Assembly: GCA_019187495.1 (NCBI GenBank) | Contig: JABAQN010000003.1 | Span: 62,001-126,000, forward strand | Reading direction: 5' to 3' | Length of the DNA: 64,000 nt | DNA from: Steroidobacteraceae bacterium | GTDB lineage: Bacteria > Pseudomonadota > Gammaproteobacteria > Steroidobacterales > Steroidobacteraceae | Part shown: piece after piece, positions 38,875 to 49,209 of the stretch | Layout: every line of letters starts with the position of its first letter | Position numbering within the stretch: position 1 is the stretch's first letter | Program-made: the position numbers and the translations under genes | Notes under the pieces: model-generated | What the model was told of the DNA's origin: nothing | What the model saw: the letters and a program-made list of their open reading frames with translations, nothing else | Database searches by the model: none

Positions 38875-40248
38875 TCAGTTCCGGGGCCGGGATTGCCGCG
38901 CGAGTTGCGCCGCGAGGCCCGTGTACCCGGCCGGGCCGAGGCCGCGCAGCCGCGCGCGGGGCCCATCAGGCAGCGGCAGGCCATCGATGAATTCGCCGAG
39001 CATCGCGGCATCGATCGGCCGCCCGCGGGTGAAGTCTTTCAGCCGCTCGTAGCCGTTCGGCACGCCGTGCGCGCGCAGGACCGTCTGGACCGCTTCGGCG
39101 AGCACTTCCCACGCGCCGTCGAGATCCGCGGCGATGCGCGCGGGGTTCGCCTCGATCTTGCCGAGACCGCGGCCGATCGACTGCCAGGCGATCAGGGTGT
39201 GTGCGAGGGCGACGCCGAGGTTGCGCAGCACCGTCGAGTCCGTGAGATCGCGTTGCCAGCGCGAGACCGGCAGCTTCTCGGCGAAATGGCGCAGCAACGC
39301 ATTCGCGATGCCGAGGTTGCCTTCGGCATTCTCGAAATCGATCGGATTCACCTTGTGAGGCATCGTCGAGGAACCCACTTCGCCCGCGACGGCGCGCTGG
39401 CGCAGGTAGCCGAGCGAAACATAACCCCAGGCATCGCGGCAGAAGTCGAGCAGGATCACGTTGATCGCGGCGAGCGCGTCGCAATATTCCGCGATCCAGT
39501 CGTGCGGCTCGATCTGGGTCGTGTGCGTATTGAAGGCGAGGCCGAGCGAGCCGATGAAGCGCTCGCCGAGCGCCGGCCAGTCGAGTTGCGGGAATGCGGC
39601 GACGTGCGCGTTGTAATTGCCGACCGCGCCGTTCCATTTGGCGAGCGCCGCGACCGCCGCAAAGCGCGCGCGTGCGCGCGCGAGGCGCTGCGCGACGTTC
39701 GCGAACTCCTTGCCGAGCGTGGTCGGGCTCGCGGTCTGCCCGTGGGTGCGGGCGATCATCGCGAGCGCGGCGTAGCGGTCCACGAACTCCCACAGCGCCT
39801 CCATGCGCGCGTCTATCGCGCCGAGCAGCAGCGCGCGGGCCGCGACGAGCAGGCGCGCATAGGCGGTGTTGTTGATGTCCTCCGAAGTGCATCCGAAATG
39901 CACGAGTTCGAGTGCCGCGGGCGCCGCGCCCGCCGCCGCGAGCGCATCGCGGACGTAATACTCGACCGCTTTCACGTCGTGGTTGATGCGTGCCTCGGTC
40001 TCCTTGACCCGGGCGGCGGCGTCCGGCTCGGGATCGGCGGCGAGCGCCGCGGCGCGCGCCAGCACGGCGGGCGATGCGAGCGCCCGGAACGCGGGAACTT
40101 CCGCGACGAGGAACCGGAACCACTCGGCCTCGATGCGGATGCGCTCGCGCACGAGGCCCTGCTCGCTCAGGATCGGTCGGAGCGGATCGGCGGCGCGCCG
40201 GTAGCGGCCGTCCACGGGCGACAGGGCGTCGAGCGAAGCTGTACTCAT
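38875..40248 (-). CDS. purB: Adenylosuccinate lyase
   Basis: A 457-residue fumarase-superfamily enzyme of the E. coli type: N-terminal LDALSPVDGRYRRAADPL and the signature GSSTMPHKVNPIDFENAE with the mobile catalytic serine loop. It acts twice in purine synthesis (SAICAR and adenylosuccinate cleavage). It is divergent from fumC across a 97-base gap holding an inverted repeat. Confidence 0.97.
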   Translation of the reverse strand: MSTASLDALSPVDGRYRRAADPLRPILSEQGLVRERIRIEAEWFRFLVAEVPAFRALASPAVLARAAALAADPEPDAAARVKETEARINHDVKAVEYYVRDALAAAGAAPAALELVHFGCTSEDINNTAYARLLVAARALLLGAIDARMEALWEFVDRYAALAMIARTHGQTASPTTLGKEFANVAQRLARARARFAAVAALAKWNGAVGNYNAHVAAFPQLDWPALGERFIGSLGLAFNTHTTQIEPHDWIAEYCDALAAINVILLDFCRDAWGYVSLGYLRQRAVAGEVGSSTMPHKVNPIDFENAEGNLGIANALLRHFAEKLPVSRWQRDLTDSTVLRNLGVALAHTLIAWQSIGRGLGKIEANPARIAADLDGAWEVLAEAVQTVLRAHGVPNGYERLKDFTRGRPIDAAMLGEFIDGLPLPDGPRARLRGLGPAGYTGLAAQLARQSRPRN

Positions 40249-40276
40249 GCGGGCGGGTCGGCCGGAATGTTAGGAT

Positions 40277-40296
40277 CCGCATGATAACGCATGCGG
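40277..40296. promoter_or_regulatory. Inverted repeat between purB and fumC
   Basis: CCGCATG-ATAACG-CATGCGG: perfect 7-base arms around a 6-base AT-richer centre. It lies 28 bases from the purB start and 49 from the fumC start. It could be a shared operator or a hairpin in one 5' leader. It does not resemble the E. coli PurR box. Confidence 0.4.
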
Positions 40297-40345
40297 TCGT
40301 CCCGACCGCTGCGCGCCGGCGATCGGCGCAATTCCGGAGCCACTG

Positions 40346-41749
40346 ATGACATCTTCTTTCCGTACCGAGCATGACAGCATGGGTGAGTTGCAGGTGCCGC
40401 TCGAGGCACTGTGGGGCGCGCAGACGCAGCGCGCCGTGCAGAACTTCCCGGTGAGCGGCCTGCGGATGCCGCGTGAATTCCTGCGCGCCGTCGGCCTCGT
40501 GAAGGCGGCGGCCGCAACCGCGAATGCGGAGCTCGGCCTGCTGCCCGCCGACATCGCGCGCGCGATCGAAGCCGCGGCCGCGGAAGTGGCGGCGGGCATG
40601 CATGACGCGCATTTCCCGATCGACGTGTTCCAGACCGGGTCGGGCACCAGCACCAACATGAACGCCAACGAGGTGATCGCGCACCTCGCGAGCCGCGCGT
40701 CGGGGCTCGCGGTGCACCCCAACGATCACGTCAACATGAGCCAGAGCAGCAACGACGTGATCCCGACCGCGATCCACGTGAGTGCGGCGCTCGCGGTGGA
40801 GGAGACGCTGTCACCGGCGCTCGAGCATCTCGCGAGGGCCATCGCGGCGAAGGAGAAGGCGGTCGGCGCGATCGTCAAGACGGGCCGCACGCACCTGATG
40901 GACGCGATGCCCGTGACACTCGGGCAGGAGCTCTCCGGCTGGCGCGCGCAGGTGGTCAACGGGCGTGCGCGGCTCGCCGCGGCACTGCCGCGCCTGCTGG
41001 CGCTCGCGCAGGGCGGCACCGCGGTCGGCACCGGCATCAACGCCCATCCGCAGTTCGGCGCGCGCTTCTGCGCCGCGCTCGGCAGGCAGACACGATTGCC
41101 GTTCGTGCCGAGTCCGAACTACTTCGAGTCGCTGTCGTCGCAGGATGCGGCAGTCGAACTCTCTGGGCAGATGAAGGTGATCGCGGTCAGCCTGATGAAA
41201 ATCGCGAACGACCTGCGCTGGATGAACAGCGGGCCCCTCGCGGGGCTCGGCGAGATCGCGCTGCCGGCCCTGCAACCCGGCAGCAGCATCATGCCGGGGA
41301 AGGTGAACCCGGTCATCCCGGAGGCGACCGCGATGGTGGCCGCACAGGTCATCGGCAACGACGCGACGATCACGGTGGCGGGGCAGTCGGGCAATTTCCA
41401 GCTGAACGTGATGCTCCCCGTGATCGCGCACAACCTGCTCGAGAGTGCGCGATTGCTCGCGAACGTGTCGCGGCTGCTGGCCGATGCGGCGATCGCGGGC
41501 TTTACCGTCAACAAGGCACGCCTCGAGGAGGCGCTGCATCGCAATCCGATCCTCGTGACGGCGCTGAATCCCGTGATCGGTTACGAGAAGGGGGCGGCGA
41601 TCGCGAAGAAGGCGTATGCGCAGGGCAAGCCGATCCTCGCCGTGGCCGGCGAGATGACCGACCTGCCGCGCGAAGAACTCGTGAAGCTGCTCGACCCGGC
41701 GGATCTCGCGCAGGGTGGCATCAAGGGTGGCACGAGCGGCGGCGGCTGA
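40346..41749 (+). CDS. fumC: Class II (iron-independent) fumarase
   Basis: A 467-residue Fum[54 protein letters not shown] and the signature [15 protein letters not shown]. It interconverts fumarate and malate and, being cluster-free, is often favoured under oxidative or iron stress. GGAG precedes ATG 40346. Confidence 0.97.
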   Translation: MTSSFRTEHDSMGELQVPLEALWGAQTQRAVQNFPVSGLRMPREFLRAVGLVKAAAATANAELGLLPADIARAIEAAAAEVAAGMHDAHFPIDVFQTGSGTSTNMNANEVIAHLASRASGLAVHPNDHVNMSQSSNDVIPTAIHVSAALAVEETLSPALEHLARAIAAKEKAVGAIVKTGRTHLMDAMPVTLGQELSGWRAQVVNGRARLAAALPRLLALAQGGTAVGTGINAHPQFGARFCAALGRQTRLPFVPSPNYFESLSSQDAAVELSGQMKVIAVSLMKIANDLRWMNSGPLAGLGEIALPALQPGSSIMPGKVNPVIPEATAMVAAQVIGNDATITVAGQSGNFQLNVMLPVIAHNLLESARLLANVSRLLADAAIAGFTVNKARLEEALHRNPILVTALNPVIGYEKGAAIAKKAYAQGKPILAVAGEMTDLPREELVKLLDPADLAQGGIKGGTSGGG

Positions 41750-41764
41750 ACGGGCGAGCCGCGC

Positions 41765-42427
41765 GTGATACCGGAGCATCCAGCGCCACCCGATCCGCCA
41801 TCGCTGCGCGCGCGCGTCGCCGAACGCCTGCGCGACACGGTGCCCTCGGCGAGCCTCGCCGACTGGCGCGCCCTGACCGTCGCATCACCCGAGGTGCCGC
41901 GGATGCCGGCCCGCTTTCCCGAGCGCCCGGTTCCGGCCGCGGTGCTGGTGCCGCTGATCGATCATCCCCAGGGCCTCACCGTGCTGCTCACCGAGCGCGC
42001 GGCCCGGCTCAAGAACCACGCAGGCCAGGTCAGCTTTCCGGGAGGGCGTATCGAAGCTGCGGACCAGGGACCGTGGGCGGCGGCGCTGCGCGAGACGCAG
42101 GAGGAAATCGGCCTCGATGCGGATCGGGTGCACCTCGTCGGCTATCTCCCCGACCATATGGTCATCAGCGGCTACCGCGTGACACCTGTCGTGGCGTTCG
42201 TCGACCCGGGCTTTTCGCTGCGGATCGATTCGGCCGAAGTGCGCGAGGCATTCGAGGTGCCGCTCGCACACGTGCTCGACCGGCAGAACTACGTGCCCCG
42301 CACGCGGCATGTCGGTGGCAGGGACGTGCGGCTCTATGACCTCGCGTGGGGTGGGCATCACATCTGGGGTGCCACGGCCGGCATGTTGATCACGTTGCGC
42401 GATCTCCTGGCCGGACCCGCGGGATGA
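41765..42427 (+). CDS. CoA pyrophosphatase-type Nudix hydrolase
   Basis: A 220-residue Nudix protein with the NUDIX-CoA motif LLTERAARLKNHAGQVSFPGG (shown here in two overlapping parts: LLTERAARLKNHAG and GQVSFPGGR) immediately before the Nudix box (AALRETQEEIGLDAD). This is diagnostic for the CoA/acyl-CoA diphosphatase (NudL) family. The start is GTG 41765, 15 bases after fumC. The stop overlaps mazG. Confidence 0.88.
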   Translation: MIPEHPAPPDPPSLRARVAERLRDTVPSASLADWRALTVASPEVPRMPARFPERPVPAAVLVPLIDHPQGLTVLLTERAARLKNHAGQVSFPGGRIEAADQGPWAAALRETQEEIGLDADRVHLVGYLPDHMVISGYRVTPVVAFVDPGFSLRIDSAEVREAFEVPLAHVLDRQNYVPRTRHVGGRDVRLYDLAWGGHHIWGATAGMLITLRDLLAGPAG

Positions 42428-43218
42428 GCGCGGACGGCGCGCTCGGGCGGCTGCTTGCGATCATGGCGCGCCTGCGCGCGCCCGAGGGCGGCTGTCCCTG
42501 GGACCGCGAGCAGAGCTTCGAGACCATTGCGCCCTACACGATCGAGGAGGCGTACGAGGTCGCGGACGCGATCGCGAGCGGCAGCCCGGAGCGATTGCGC
42601 GGCGAACTCGGCGACCTGCTGTTCCAGGTCGTGTTCCATGCCCGCCTCGCCGAAGAGCGCGGCTGGTTCGCCTTCGATGACATCGCGGCTGCGATCGCGG
42701 ACAAACTGACGCAGCGCCACCCGCACGTCTTCGCCGACGCGCGCTATGCGACGGCGGCCGACCAGACGGCCGCGTGGGAGGCGATGAAGGCCGGGGAACG
42801 CGAGGCGGCCGGCCATCGTGGCGCGCTGGCGGACGTGCCGGTCGCGCTGCCGGCCCTCACGCGGGCCGCGAAGCTCGGTCGCCGTGCCGCCCGTGTCGGC
42901 TTCGACTGGCCGGACGTCCCGGCGACGCGCGCCAAGGTGACCGAGGAACTCGCGGAACTCGATGCCGCCGTGCAGGGCGGCGACGCCGCACGCGAGGCCG
43001 AAGAACTCGGCGACCTCCTTTTCGCGATCGCGCAGTGGGCGCGCCATCTCGGCCTCGATCCGGAGACGGCGCTGCGCGCCGCCAACGGCAAGTTCGAGGC
43101 CCGCTTCCGCCACATGGAATCGCAGGCGGGCGTCGCCGGCCCGCCACTCGCCGATCTCGATGCGGAGGCCTGGGACCGGCTCTGGGTGCTCGCGAAAGCC
43201 GCCGGACGGTCGACCTGA
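42424..43218 (+). CDS. mazG: MazG nucleoside triphosphate pyrophosphohydrolase
   Basis: A 264-residue tandem MazG protein. The N-terminal domain has GGCPWDREQSFETIAPYTIEEAYEV-type residues (CPWDxxQ, then EExYE), ELGDLLFQVVFHA and the C-terminal domain KVTEELAELDAA and EELGDLLFAIAQWAR, giving both EExxE...ExxD metal sites. It hydrolyses (d)NTPs and helps lower ppGpp under starvation in E. coli. ATG 42424 overlaps the upstream stop. Confidence 0.94.
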   Translation: MSADGALGRLLAIMARLRAPEGGCPWDREQSFETIAPYTIEEAYEVADAIASGSPERLRGELGDLLFQVVFHARLAEERGWFAFDDIAAAIADKLTQRHPHVFADARYATAADQTAAWEAMKAGEREAAGHRGALADVPVALPALTRAAKLGRRAARVGFDWPDVPATRAKVTEELAELDAAVQGGDAAREAEELGDLLFAIAQWARHLGLDPETALRAANGKFEARFRHMESQAGVAGPPLADLDAEAWDRLWVLAKAAGRST

Positions 43219-43251
43219 TACGCTTCAGGCCGGGTTCAGTTGCATGAGTCT

Positions 43252-43602
43252 ATGCTCCCCGCCACCTTGAAGAAGCCGACCCTCCTGATCGTTGCGCTGC
43301 TGCTGCTCGGCCACGGATTCGCCGTGCCGCCGGCGCACGCCGATCCGCCGCGCTGGGCACAGAAGAAGGAGGGCGAACGTGACCGGGAGCGGGACCGGGA
43401 GCGCGACCGGCAACCGCGTGCCGAGGCCGGCATCACGCTCGACGAAGCGGTCAATCGCGCGCAGCGCCGCTACGGAGCACGCGTCATCCGTGCGGAAACC
43501 CACGTGTCGAACGGACGGCGCATCCACCAGCTGCGCTTGCTGTCGGACGACGGGCGCGTCTGGACAGTGCGGATCGACGCCGCGACCGGTGCGGAGCTCT
43601 GA
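43252..43602 (+). CDS. Secreted PepSY-type protein preceding a two-component system
   Basis: A 116-residue protein with a signal peptide (LLIVALLLLGHGFAVPPAHA), a highly charged Arg/Asp/Glu linker containing a repeated RDRE unit, and a PepSY-like domain (ITLDEAVNRAQRRYGARVIRA, then RLLSDDGRVWTVRIDAATG). PepSY proteins upstream of OmpR-type regulators are common and may modulate the sensor in the periplasm. ATG 43252 is preferred; a TTG at 43240 is in frame. The response regulator starts four bases after its stop. Confidence 0.75.
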   Translation: MLPATLKKPTLLIVALLLLGHGFAVPPAHADPPRWAQKKEGERDRERDRERDRQPRAEAGITLDEAVNRAQRRYGARVIRAETHVSNGRRIHQLRLLSDDGRVWTVRIDAATGAEL

Positions 43603-43606
43603 GCCG

Positions 43607-44290
43607 ATGCGCATCCTGGTTGTCGAAGACGAGGTTGCACTGCGCGAGGCGTTGAAGCGCGACCTCGCCGGGGCGGGGTTCACCGTTGATCTTGCGGCGG
43701 ACGGCGAGGAAGGCCTCTATGCCGGCCGCGAGTTCCCGGTCGATCTCGCGATCGTCGATCTCGGCTTGCCGAAGGTGCCCGGCCTCGACCTCATTCGCAC
43801 GTTGCGCAGCGAACGCAAGACGTTTCCGATCCTGGTGCTGACCGCGCGGGACCGCTGGCAGGACAAGGTGGCCGGACTCGACGCCGGCGCCGACGACTAC
43901 GTCGCGAAGCCGTTCCGGTTCGAGGAGGTCCTGGCGCGCGTGCAGGCGCTGCTGCGGCGCGCGGGCGGCTGGGCGAGCCCGGTGCTGTCCTGCGGGCCCG
44001 TCGTGCTCGACCTGCGCTCGCAGACCGTGGCGGTGCAGGGAGAAGCGGTCGACCTCACGACATTCGAGTATCGCCTGCTCGAGCACCTGATGATGCGGGC
44101 CGGCGACGTGATTTCGAAGGCCGAGCTCACCGAGCGGCTCTACGAGCAGGACTTCGAACGCGACAGCAACACCATCGAAGTGTTCATGGGCCGCCTGCGC
44201 CGCAAGCTCGATCCGGACGACCGCCTGCAACCGATCGAAACGCTCCGCGGCCGCGGCTATCGTTTCTCGCTGCCGCGCGATCCGCACTGA
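43607..44290 (+). CDS. OmpR/PhoP-type response regulator
   Basis: A 227-residue regulator. The receiver domain has acidic pocket VVEDE, phospho-acceptor D51 in IVDLGLP, and the YVAKPF lysine. The C-terminal winged helix includes LTTFEYRLLEHLM and GRLRRKLDP...RGRGYRF. The spacing and LPKVPGLDLIR motif resemble PhoP. Its partner kinase follows after nine bases. Confidence 0.92.
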   Translation: MRILVVEDEVALREALKRDLAGAGFTVDLAADGEEGLYAGREFPVDLAIVDLGLPKVPGLDLIRTLRSERKTFPILVLTARDRWQDKVAGLDAGADDYVAKPFRFEEVLARVQALLRRAGGWASPVLSCGPVVLDLRSQTVAVQGEAVDLTTFEYRLLEHLMMRAGDVISKAELTERLYEQDFERDSNTIEVFMGRLRRKLDPDDRLQPIETLRGRGYRFSLPRDPH

Positions 44291-44299
44291 GGGCGTTGG

Positions 44300-45652
44300 A
44301 TGCGCTCGCTGCGACGGCGGCTGATCCTCTCGGTATCGGTCTCGCTCGTGCTGTTCTTCGGCGTGACGATCTTCGCGCTCGACGCCGTGTTCCGCGGTCT
44401 CGTCGCCCGCTCGCTCGATGAACTGCTCGATGCGCAGACGGTCGCCCTGATCGCCTCGACCGAAATCACGCCGGACGCGATCACCGTGACCCGGCTCGCC
44501 GATGCGCGCCTCGCGACTCCCGGCTCGGGGCTGTATGCCGCGATCCAGGGCGGCGATGAAGACTGGCGTTCCCCGTCGAGTGTCGGTGCAAGGGTTGCAT
44601 TCGGTTCGCCGCTCGCCCCTGGCGCGCGGCGCACGGCACGCAGCACCGCTTCCGGCCTCGGCGAGGTCGTGGTACGCAGCCGAGGTATCGCCTGGCGCAC
44701 CGACGACGGCCATTCGATGGCGCTCACGTTCAGCGTCGCGACCGACCTCGGGCCCTACACGCAACAGCTCACGCGAGTGCGTACGCAGATGTTCGGCTGG
44801 TTCGCCGCGCTCGCGCTGCTGCTGCTCGCAACGCTCGCCGTGCTGCTCCGGCGCACGCTCGCCCCCGTGCAGCAGCTCGAGAACGAGATCCGCGGCATCG
44901 AGTCGGGCGCGCGCGATGCACTGTCCACGCAATGGCCCCGGGAGCTCGCCGGCGTGGCCGCCAACCTGAATGCGCTGCTGACTGCCGAGCGCGAGCGGAT
45001 CACGCGCTATCGCAAGACACTCGGCAATCTCGCCCACAGCCTGAAGACACCGCTCGCGGTGATGCGCGCGAACCTGTCGGGCGCCTCGTCCATCGAGGCG
45101 CTGCGCGCGCCGTTCGAGCGCGAGATCGATCGCATGGGTCGCATCGTCGAGCACCAGCTGCGCCGCGCCGCGACGAGCGGCGGCGCGACCGTGGGGCAGG
45201 GCGCGATCGCCGTGCGTCCGCTCGTCACCGAGCTGCGCGCCGCATTGCTGCGCGCCCACGGCAGCAAGGATTTCTCGATCGAGAACGCGCTGCCGGCGGA
45301 CCTCTGCTTCATCGGCGATCGGGACGATCTCGCGGAACTGCTCGGCAATGTGATGGACAACGCCTGCAAATGGTGTGCGGCGCGGGTGCGCGTCAGCGGG
45401 CACGTCGACCCGGGCGGCGCGGCCCGCGGGCGGATACGGATCGTCGTCGAAGACGACGGGCCGGGCATCGCGGACGAGGATCGCGAGCGCGTGCTCGAGC
45501 GCGGCACGCGCATCGACGAGGCGACCCCCGGCCATGGCCTCGGCCTCGCGATGGTGCGCGACGCCGTCGCGATCTATGGCGGGGCGCTCGGGATCGATCG
45601 TTCCGCGGCGCTCGGTGGCGCCCGCATCGAGCTCGGACTGCCCGGCCGCTGA
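44300..45652 (+). CDS. PhoQ-like sensor histidine kinase
   Basis: A 450-residue kinase: two transmembrane helices (about 9-31 and 164-184) enclosing a ~130-residue periplasmic sensor domain, a HAMP-like linker, phospho-acceptor H246 in [12 protein letters not shown]-box [10 protein letters not shown]1 EDDGPGI and G2 GHGLGLAMV. Layout and SLKTPL motif resemble PhoQ; the periplasmic part is not strikingly acidic, so Mg2+ sensing is uncertain. It forms one operon with the PepSY protein and regulator. Confidence 0.91.
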   Translation: MRSLRRRLILSVSVSLVLFFGVTIFALDAVFRGLVARSLDELLDAQTVALIASTEITPDAITVTRLADARLATPGSGLYAAIQGGDEDWRSPSSVGARVAFGSPLAPGARRTARSTASGLGEVVVRSRGIAWRTDDGHSMALTFSVATDLGPYTQQLTRVRTQMFGWFAALALLLLATLAVLLRRTLAPVQQLENEIRGIESGARDALSTQWPRELAGVAANLNALLTAERERITRYRKTLGNLAHSLKTPLAVMRANLSGASSIEALRAPFEREIDRMGRIVEHQLRRAATSGGATVGQGAIAVRPLVTELRAALLRAHGSKDFSIENALPADLCFIGDRDDLAELLGNVMDNACKWCAARVRVSGHVDPGGAARGRIRIVVEDDGPGIADEDRERVLERGTRIDEATPGHGLGLAMVRDAVAIYGGALGIDRSAALGGARIELGLPGR

Positions 45653-45675
45653 CGGCGCGCGGGGCCCCGCTCCCG

Positions 45676-45684
45676 TGGCATCAT
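45676..45684 (+). promoter_or_regulatory. Extended -10-like element ahead of the YebC gene
   Basis: TGGCATCAT followed by six bases and then the ATG at 45691. The match (CATCAT) is imperfect, but the TG motif and the N6 spacing equal those seen at nudJ, mnmA and the 62849 mini-ORF. Confidence 0.35.
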
Positions 45685-45690
45685 GTGCGG

Positions 45691-46413
45691 ATGGGCAGGA
45701 TCTTCGAAGTCCGCAAGCACACGATGTTCGCGCGCTGGAATCGCATGGCGAAGCAGTTCGCGCGCATCGCCAAGGACATCACCATGGCCGTCAAGGCGGG
45801 TGGCAGCGACCCCGGATCCAACCCCGCGCTGCGCCGCGTGATCCAGAACGCGCGCGCCGTGAACATGCCGAAGGACAAGATCGAGGCGGCGATCAGGCGC
45901 GCGGCGGGCAAGGACGCGGCGAACTACGAGCAGGTGCTCTACGAGGGGTACGCGCCGCACGGGGTCGCCATCCTGGTCGACACCGCGACCGACAACCCCA
46001 CGCGTACGGTCGCGCACGTGCGCAGCATCTTCGCGAAGGGAGGCGGCAATCTCGCGACCAGCGGCAGCGTCGCGTTCCAGTTCCGCCGCATGGGCGTCTT
46101 TCGCCTGAAGCCCGACGGCATCGACCAGGACGACCTCGAGCTCTACCTGATCGACCACGGCCTCGACGAAATGGGCGAGGGCAGCGGCGAGTCGGGCGAA
46201 CCGCAGATCGTCATCCGCTGCGCGTTCGCCGATTTCGGCCGCGTGCAGGAAGCGCTCGAGGCGCGCGGACTCGTGCCGCAATCGGCCGAGCAGGAATATG
46301 TGTGCACGGTGCCGACCGAACTGCCTGAAGCGCAGGCGACCGAAGCGCTCGCGCTGATCGACAGCCTCGAGCAGGATGACGATGTGCAGCGTGTCTATCA
46401 TACGCTTGTTTGA
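45691..46413 (+). CDS. YebC/PmpR-family protein
   Basis: A 240-residue YebC-family protein: [20 protein letters not shown] replaces the usual AGHSKWANIKHRK start, then [26 protein letters not shown] and [14 protein letters not shown]. The altered N-terminus places it near the YeeN-type paralogue rather than the ruvC-linked yebC. Family members act as transcription regulators or, as shown more recently, help ribosomes through polyproline stretches. It lies 38 bases after the kinase gene and may have its own leaderless promoter. Confidence 0.88.
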   Translation: MGRIFEVRKHTMFARWNRMAKQFARIAKDITMAVKAGGSDPGSNPALRRVIQNARAVNMPKDKIEAAIRRAAGKDAANYEQVLYEGYAPHGVAILVDTATDNPTRTVAHVRSIFAKGGGNLATSGSVAFQFRRMGVFRLKPDGIDQDDLELYLIDHGLDEMGEGSGESGEPQIVIRCAFADFGRVQEALEARGLVPQSAEQEYVCTVPTELPEAQATEALALIDSLEQDDDVQRVYHTLV

Positions 46414-46430
46414 AGGAGAGGGCGGCCCGC

Positions 46431-47954
46431 CTACACGTCGAAGCGGATGCCTTGCGCGAGCGGGAGCGCGCGCGAGGCGTTGATCGTGTTGGTCTGCCGG
46501 TGCATGTAGGCCTTCCAGGCATCGGAACCCGACTCGCGGCCGCCGCCCGTGTCCTTCTCGCCGCCGAACGCGCCGCCGATCTCGGCGCCCGACGTGCCGA
46601 TGTTGACGTTCGCAATGCCGCAATCGCTGCCGAGCGCCGACAGGAAACGCTCGGCGCCCTGCAGGCTGTCGGTGAAGATCGACGACGACAGGCCGTGCGC
46701 CGACGCATTCTGCAGCGCGATCGCTTCCTCGAGCGAATCGCAGGCGATCAGGTAAAGGATCGGCGCGAAGGTCTCGTGCTGCACGATCGGCCACTCGTTG
46801 CGGGCGCGCACGATCGCTGGGGTCACGAAATGGCCGGGCCGGTCGAGTACTTCGCCGCCGCACAGCACCTCGCCGCCCGCCGCGCGCGCCGCCGCGATCC
46901 CCTTGCGGAACTGCTCGACGGCATGCGCATCGATCAGCGGCCCCATCAGCGTTGCCGGATCCATCGGGTCGCCGATGCGCACCTGCCGATAGGCCGCGAC
47001 GAGGCGGCGTTCGAGTTCCGCGGCGCGCGAGCGGTGCACGATCACGCGGCGCGTGCTCGTGCAGCGCTGGCCGGCGGTTCCGACCGCGCCGAACACGATC
47101 GAAGGCACGGCGAGCGCGAGGTCCGCGGACTCGTCGACGATGATCGCGTTGTTGCCGCCGAGTTCGAGCAGCGACTTGCCGAGCCGCGCGGCGACCTGTT
47201 CGCCGACCTTGCGGCCGACGGCCGTCGAACCCGTGAAGGAAACGAGGGCGACCCGCCGGTCGTCGACGAAGCGCGTCGCGAGCGTGGTGCCCGGGTCGAT
47301 GAACAACTGGAAGATCGGCGGCAGCCCCTCGGCCGCGATCACGGCGTCGCAGATCTTCTGCACGGCAAGCGCCGTGAGCGGCGTCTTCGGCGACGGCTTC
47401 CAGACGGTGGCGTTGCCGCAGATGGCGGCGAGCAGTGCATTCCAGGCCCACACCGCGACCGGGAAATTGAACGCGGAGATCACGCCCACGACGCCGAGCG
47501 GGTGCCATTGCTCGTACATGCGGTGCTGCGGGCGCTCGGAGTGCATCGTCTTGCCGTACAACATGCGCGACTGGCCGACCGCGAAGTCCGCGATGTCGAT
47601 CATTTCCTGCACTTCGCCGAGACCTTCGGCGAGGATCTTGCCGTTCTCGAGCGTGACGAGCGCACCGAGGTCCTGCTTGTGCTGCCGCAATGCCTCGCCG
47701 AGCCGCCGCACGGCCTCGCCGCGCTTCGGCGCCGGCACCTGGCGCCACGCGGCGGCGGCCAGGGCCGCGCGCGCAAGCACCTGCTCGTAATCGGCTTCGG
47801 ATGCGCCGCGCACGCGCGCGAGCCTGCCGCCCGTCGCGGGATTCGTCACGTCGATCCACTCGCCGCCGCCCCGCGCGAGCGCCGCGGGGTCGAGCCCGAG
47901 CGCGGCGAGCAGCGCGCCGGTGTCGGAACCCGCCATCGGAGTCGAGGCGTTCAT
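46431..47954 (-). CDS. Alpha-aminoadipic semialdehyde dehydrogenase (ALDH7-type)
   Basis: A 507-residue aldehyde dehydrogenase of the ALDH7/AmaB group: [36 protein letters not shown], catalytic Glu in [11 protein letters not shown] and catalytic Cys in [13 protein letters not shown]-terminal [20 protein letters not shown] is typical. It oxidises aminoadipate semialdehyde (or its cyclic form) to 2-aminoadipate with NAD+. It overlaps by four bases the dehydrogenase that would make this substrate from lysine. Confidence 0.92.
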   Translation of the reverse strand: MNASTPMAGSDTGALLAALGLDPAALARGGGEWIDVTNPATGGRLARVRGASEADYEQVLARAALAAAAWRQVPAPKRGEAVRRLGEALRQHKQDLGALVTLENGKILAEGLGEVQEMIDIADFAVGQSRMLYGKTMHSERPQHRMYEQWHPLGVVGVISAFNFPVAVWAWNALLAAICGNATVWKPSPKTPLTALAVQKICDAVIAAEGLPPIFQLFIDPGTTLATRFVDDRRVALVSFTGSTAVGRKVGEQVAARLGKSLLELGGNNAIIVDESADLALAVPSIVFGAVGTAGQRCTSTRRVIVHRSRAAELERRLVAAYRQVRIGDPMDPATLMGPLIDAHAVEQFRKGIAAARAAGGEVLCGGEVLDRPGHFVTPAIVRARNEWPIVQHETFAPILYLIACDSLEEAIALQNASAHGLSSSIFTDSLQGAERFLSALGSDCGIANVNIGTSGAEIGGAFGGEKDTGGGRESGSDAWKAYMHRQTNTINASRALPLAQGIRFDV

Positions 47955-49123
47955 CGACCGGCGCTCCCCGCCTTGCGCTGCAGCCCGGTCCGGCCGGCGA
48001 CGACGATCTGCGACGACAGGTCTTTCGTGCCACCCGGCGCGTAATAGCGACCGAAACGGTTCGCGAGGATCTCCGGCAGGCGGAACTGCTCCTGCGCGAC
48101 GAAACCCTGGTAGCGCGCCTCGCCGTCGAGCACGAGATCGACGACCGAGGTGATGCCGGCCGCGGTCGTGACCTGGATCGCCGACCACAGGCGCCCCGCG
48201 ATCACCTGCGGGTACACCTTGTTGACGTAGTTCTCCTCGCGCAGCTCGCCATCCTGCAATCCGGTCACGGCGGCGTAGACGATCACCACATCCTGCAGCG
48301 TCTGCGGCACCGCATTCTCGAGGATGCGCTTCAGCGTCGGCCGGTCCTGGTTCAGCTTCAGGTCGTTCATCAGCAGGCGCATCTGCTGGCAATGCCCCGG
48401 ATAGCGGATCGTCTTGTAGGTCATGTGCTCGCACGACTTGCCCGAAGTCTCAGCGAGCGAACCGAGGCCACCGGAAGTATTGAACGCCTCGTAAGCCGTG
48501 CCGTCGATTTCGATTTCCTCGAGGCCCTCGAGCGGCGCGACTTCGATTCGCCGGCCCTCGACGATCGCCTCGCAGGGATTGCCGTATTCGTTGATCAACC
48601 CTTCGGTGGACCAGGTGAGCGAATACTTGAGCACGTTGTTCGGGTGCTGCGGCAGCGCGCCGACGCGCAGCTTCACCGCGCGCAGCGAATCGAAATGGGT
48701 GATCAGCTCATTCGCCGCGATGCTGATGAAGCCGGGCGCGAGTCCGCACTGGGGCACGAACGCCTGTTGTGCACCCGCCGCAATGCGCCGCACCGCGCGG
48801 GTCACCTCGACATCTTCCGTGAGGTCGAAATAATGGGTGCCCGCCTGGCGCGCCGCTTCCGCGACGCCGGCGTTGCAGTAGTAAGGCAGGCTCGAGATCA
48901 CGGCGTCGACCGGGTGGGAGGCGAGGTGGCGCTCGAGCGCCTTCGCATTGCGCGCATCGACCGCGTGTGCCTCGAGGTTCGCGACACCGTGCGCGCGCGC
49001 CACCGATGCCGCGTGTTCTCCGTCGACGTCGGCGAGGTGGACACGATAGCTGCCCGACTCCGCGAGCAGCCCCGAAATGAGCGAACCGATCTTGCCGGCT
49101 CCCAGGACGAGGACTCGATGCAT
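47951..49123 (-). CDS. Saccharopine dehydrogenase-family protein, probable lysine 6-dehydrogenase
   Basis: A 390-residue protein with NAD(P) motif [17 protein letters not shown], then [39 protein letters not shown] and [13 protein letters not shown]. The size and C-terminal domain fit lysine 6-dehydrogenase (LysDH), which oxidises lysine directly to aminoadipate semialdehyde, as well as saccharopine dehydrogenase; no lysine-ketoglutarate reductase domain is present. Coupling to the ALDH7 gene (ATGA overlap) makes lysine degradation the best reading. GGAAGGT precedes ATG 49123. Confidence 0.82.
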   Translation of the reverse strand: MHRVLVLGAGKIGSLISGLLAESGSYRVHLADVDGEHAASVARAHGVANLEAHAVDARNAKALERHLASHPVDAVISSLPYYCNAGVAEAARQAGTHYFDLTEDVEVTRAVRRIAAGAQQAFVPQCGLAPGFISIAANELITHFDSLRAVKLRVGALPQHPNNVLKYSLTWSTEGLINEYGNPCEAIVEGRRIEVAPLEGLEEIEIDGTAYEAFNTSGGLGSLAETSGKSCEHMTYKTIRYPGHCQQMRLLMNDLKLNQDRPTLKRILENAVPQTLQDVVIVYAAVTGLQDGELREENYVNKVYPQVIAGRLWSAIQVTTAAGITSVVDLVLDGEARYQGFVAQEQFRLPEILANRFGRYYAPGGTKDLSSQIVVAGRTGLQRKAGSAGR

Positions 49124-49196
49124 GACGCACCTTCCGTTGGAAGCCGCGCATTCTGCCCGTCCGACTGCCGGACCGCCACCCCCGGAGAATTCAGTG

Positions 49197-49202
49197 TAGA
49201 AT
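49197..49202 (+). promoter_or_regulatory. -10 box close to the DAHP synthase start codon
   Basis: TAGAAT ends seven bases before ATG 49210, predicting a transcript with a leader of zero to one base. AAGAGG lies in this gap but touches the ATG, too close for a normal ribosome site. No -35 match is visible. Confidence 0.45.
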
Positions 49203-49209
49203 TAAGAGG

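Noticed and set aside
43378-43420. Apparent short tandem repeat (gaccggga units) in the PepSY gene
   Set aside because: Imperfect and explained by the RDRE-rich linker; not a separate repeat element.
45574-48033. 819-codon minus-strand frame spanning several genes
   Set aside because: It crosses the yebC, aldehyde dehydrogenase and dehydrogenase genes in wrong frames and has low-complexity Arg-rich sequence.
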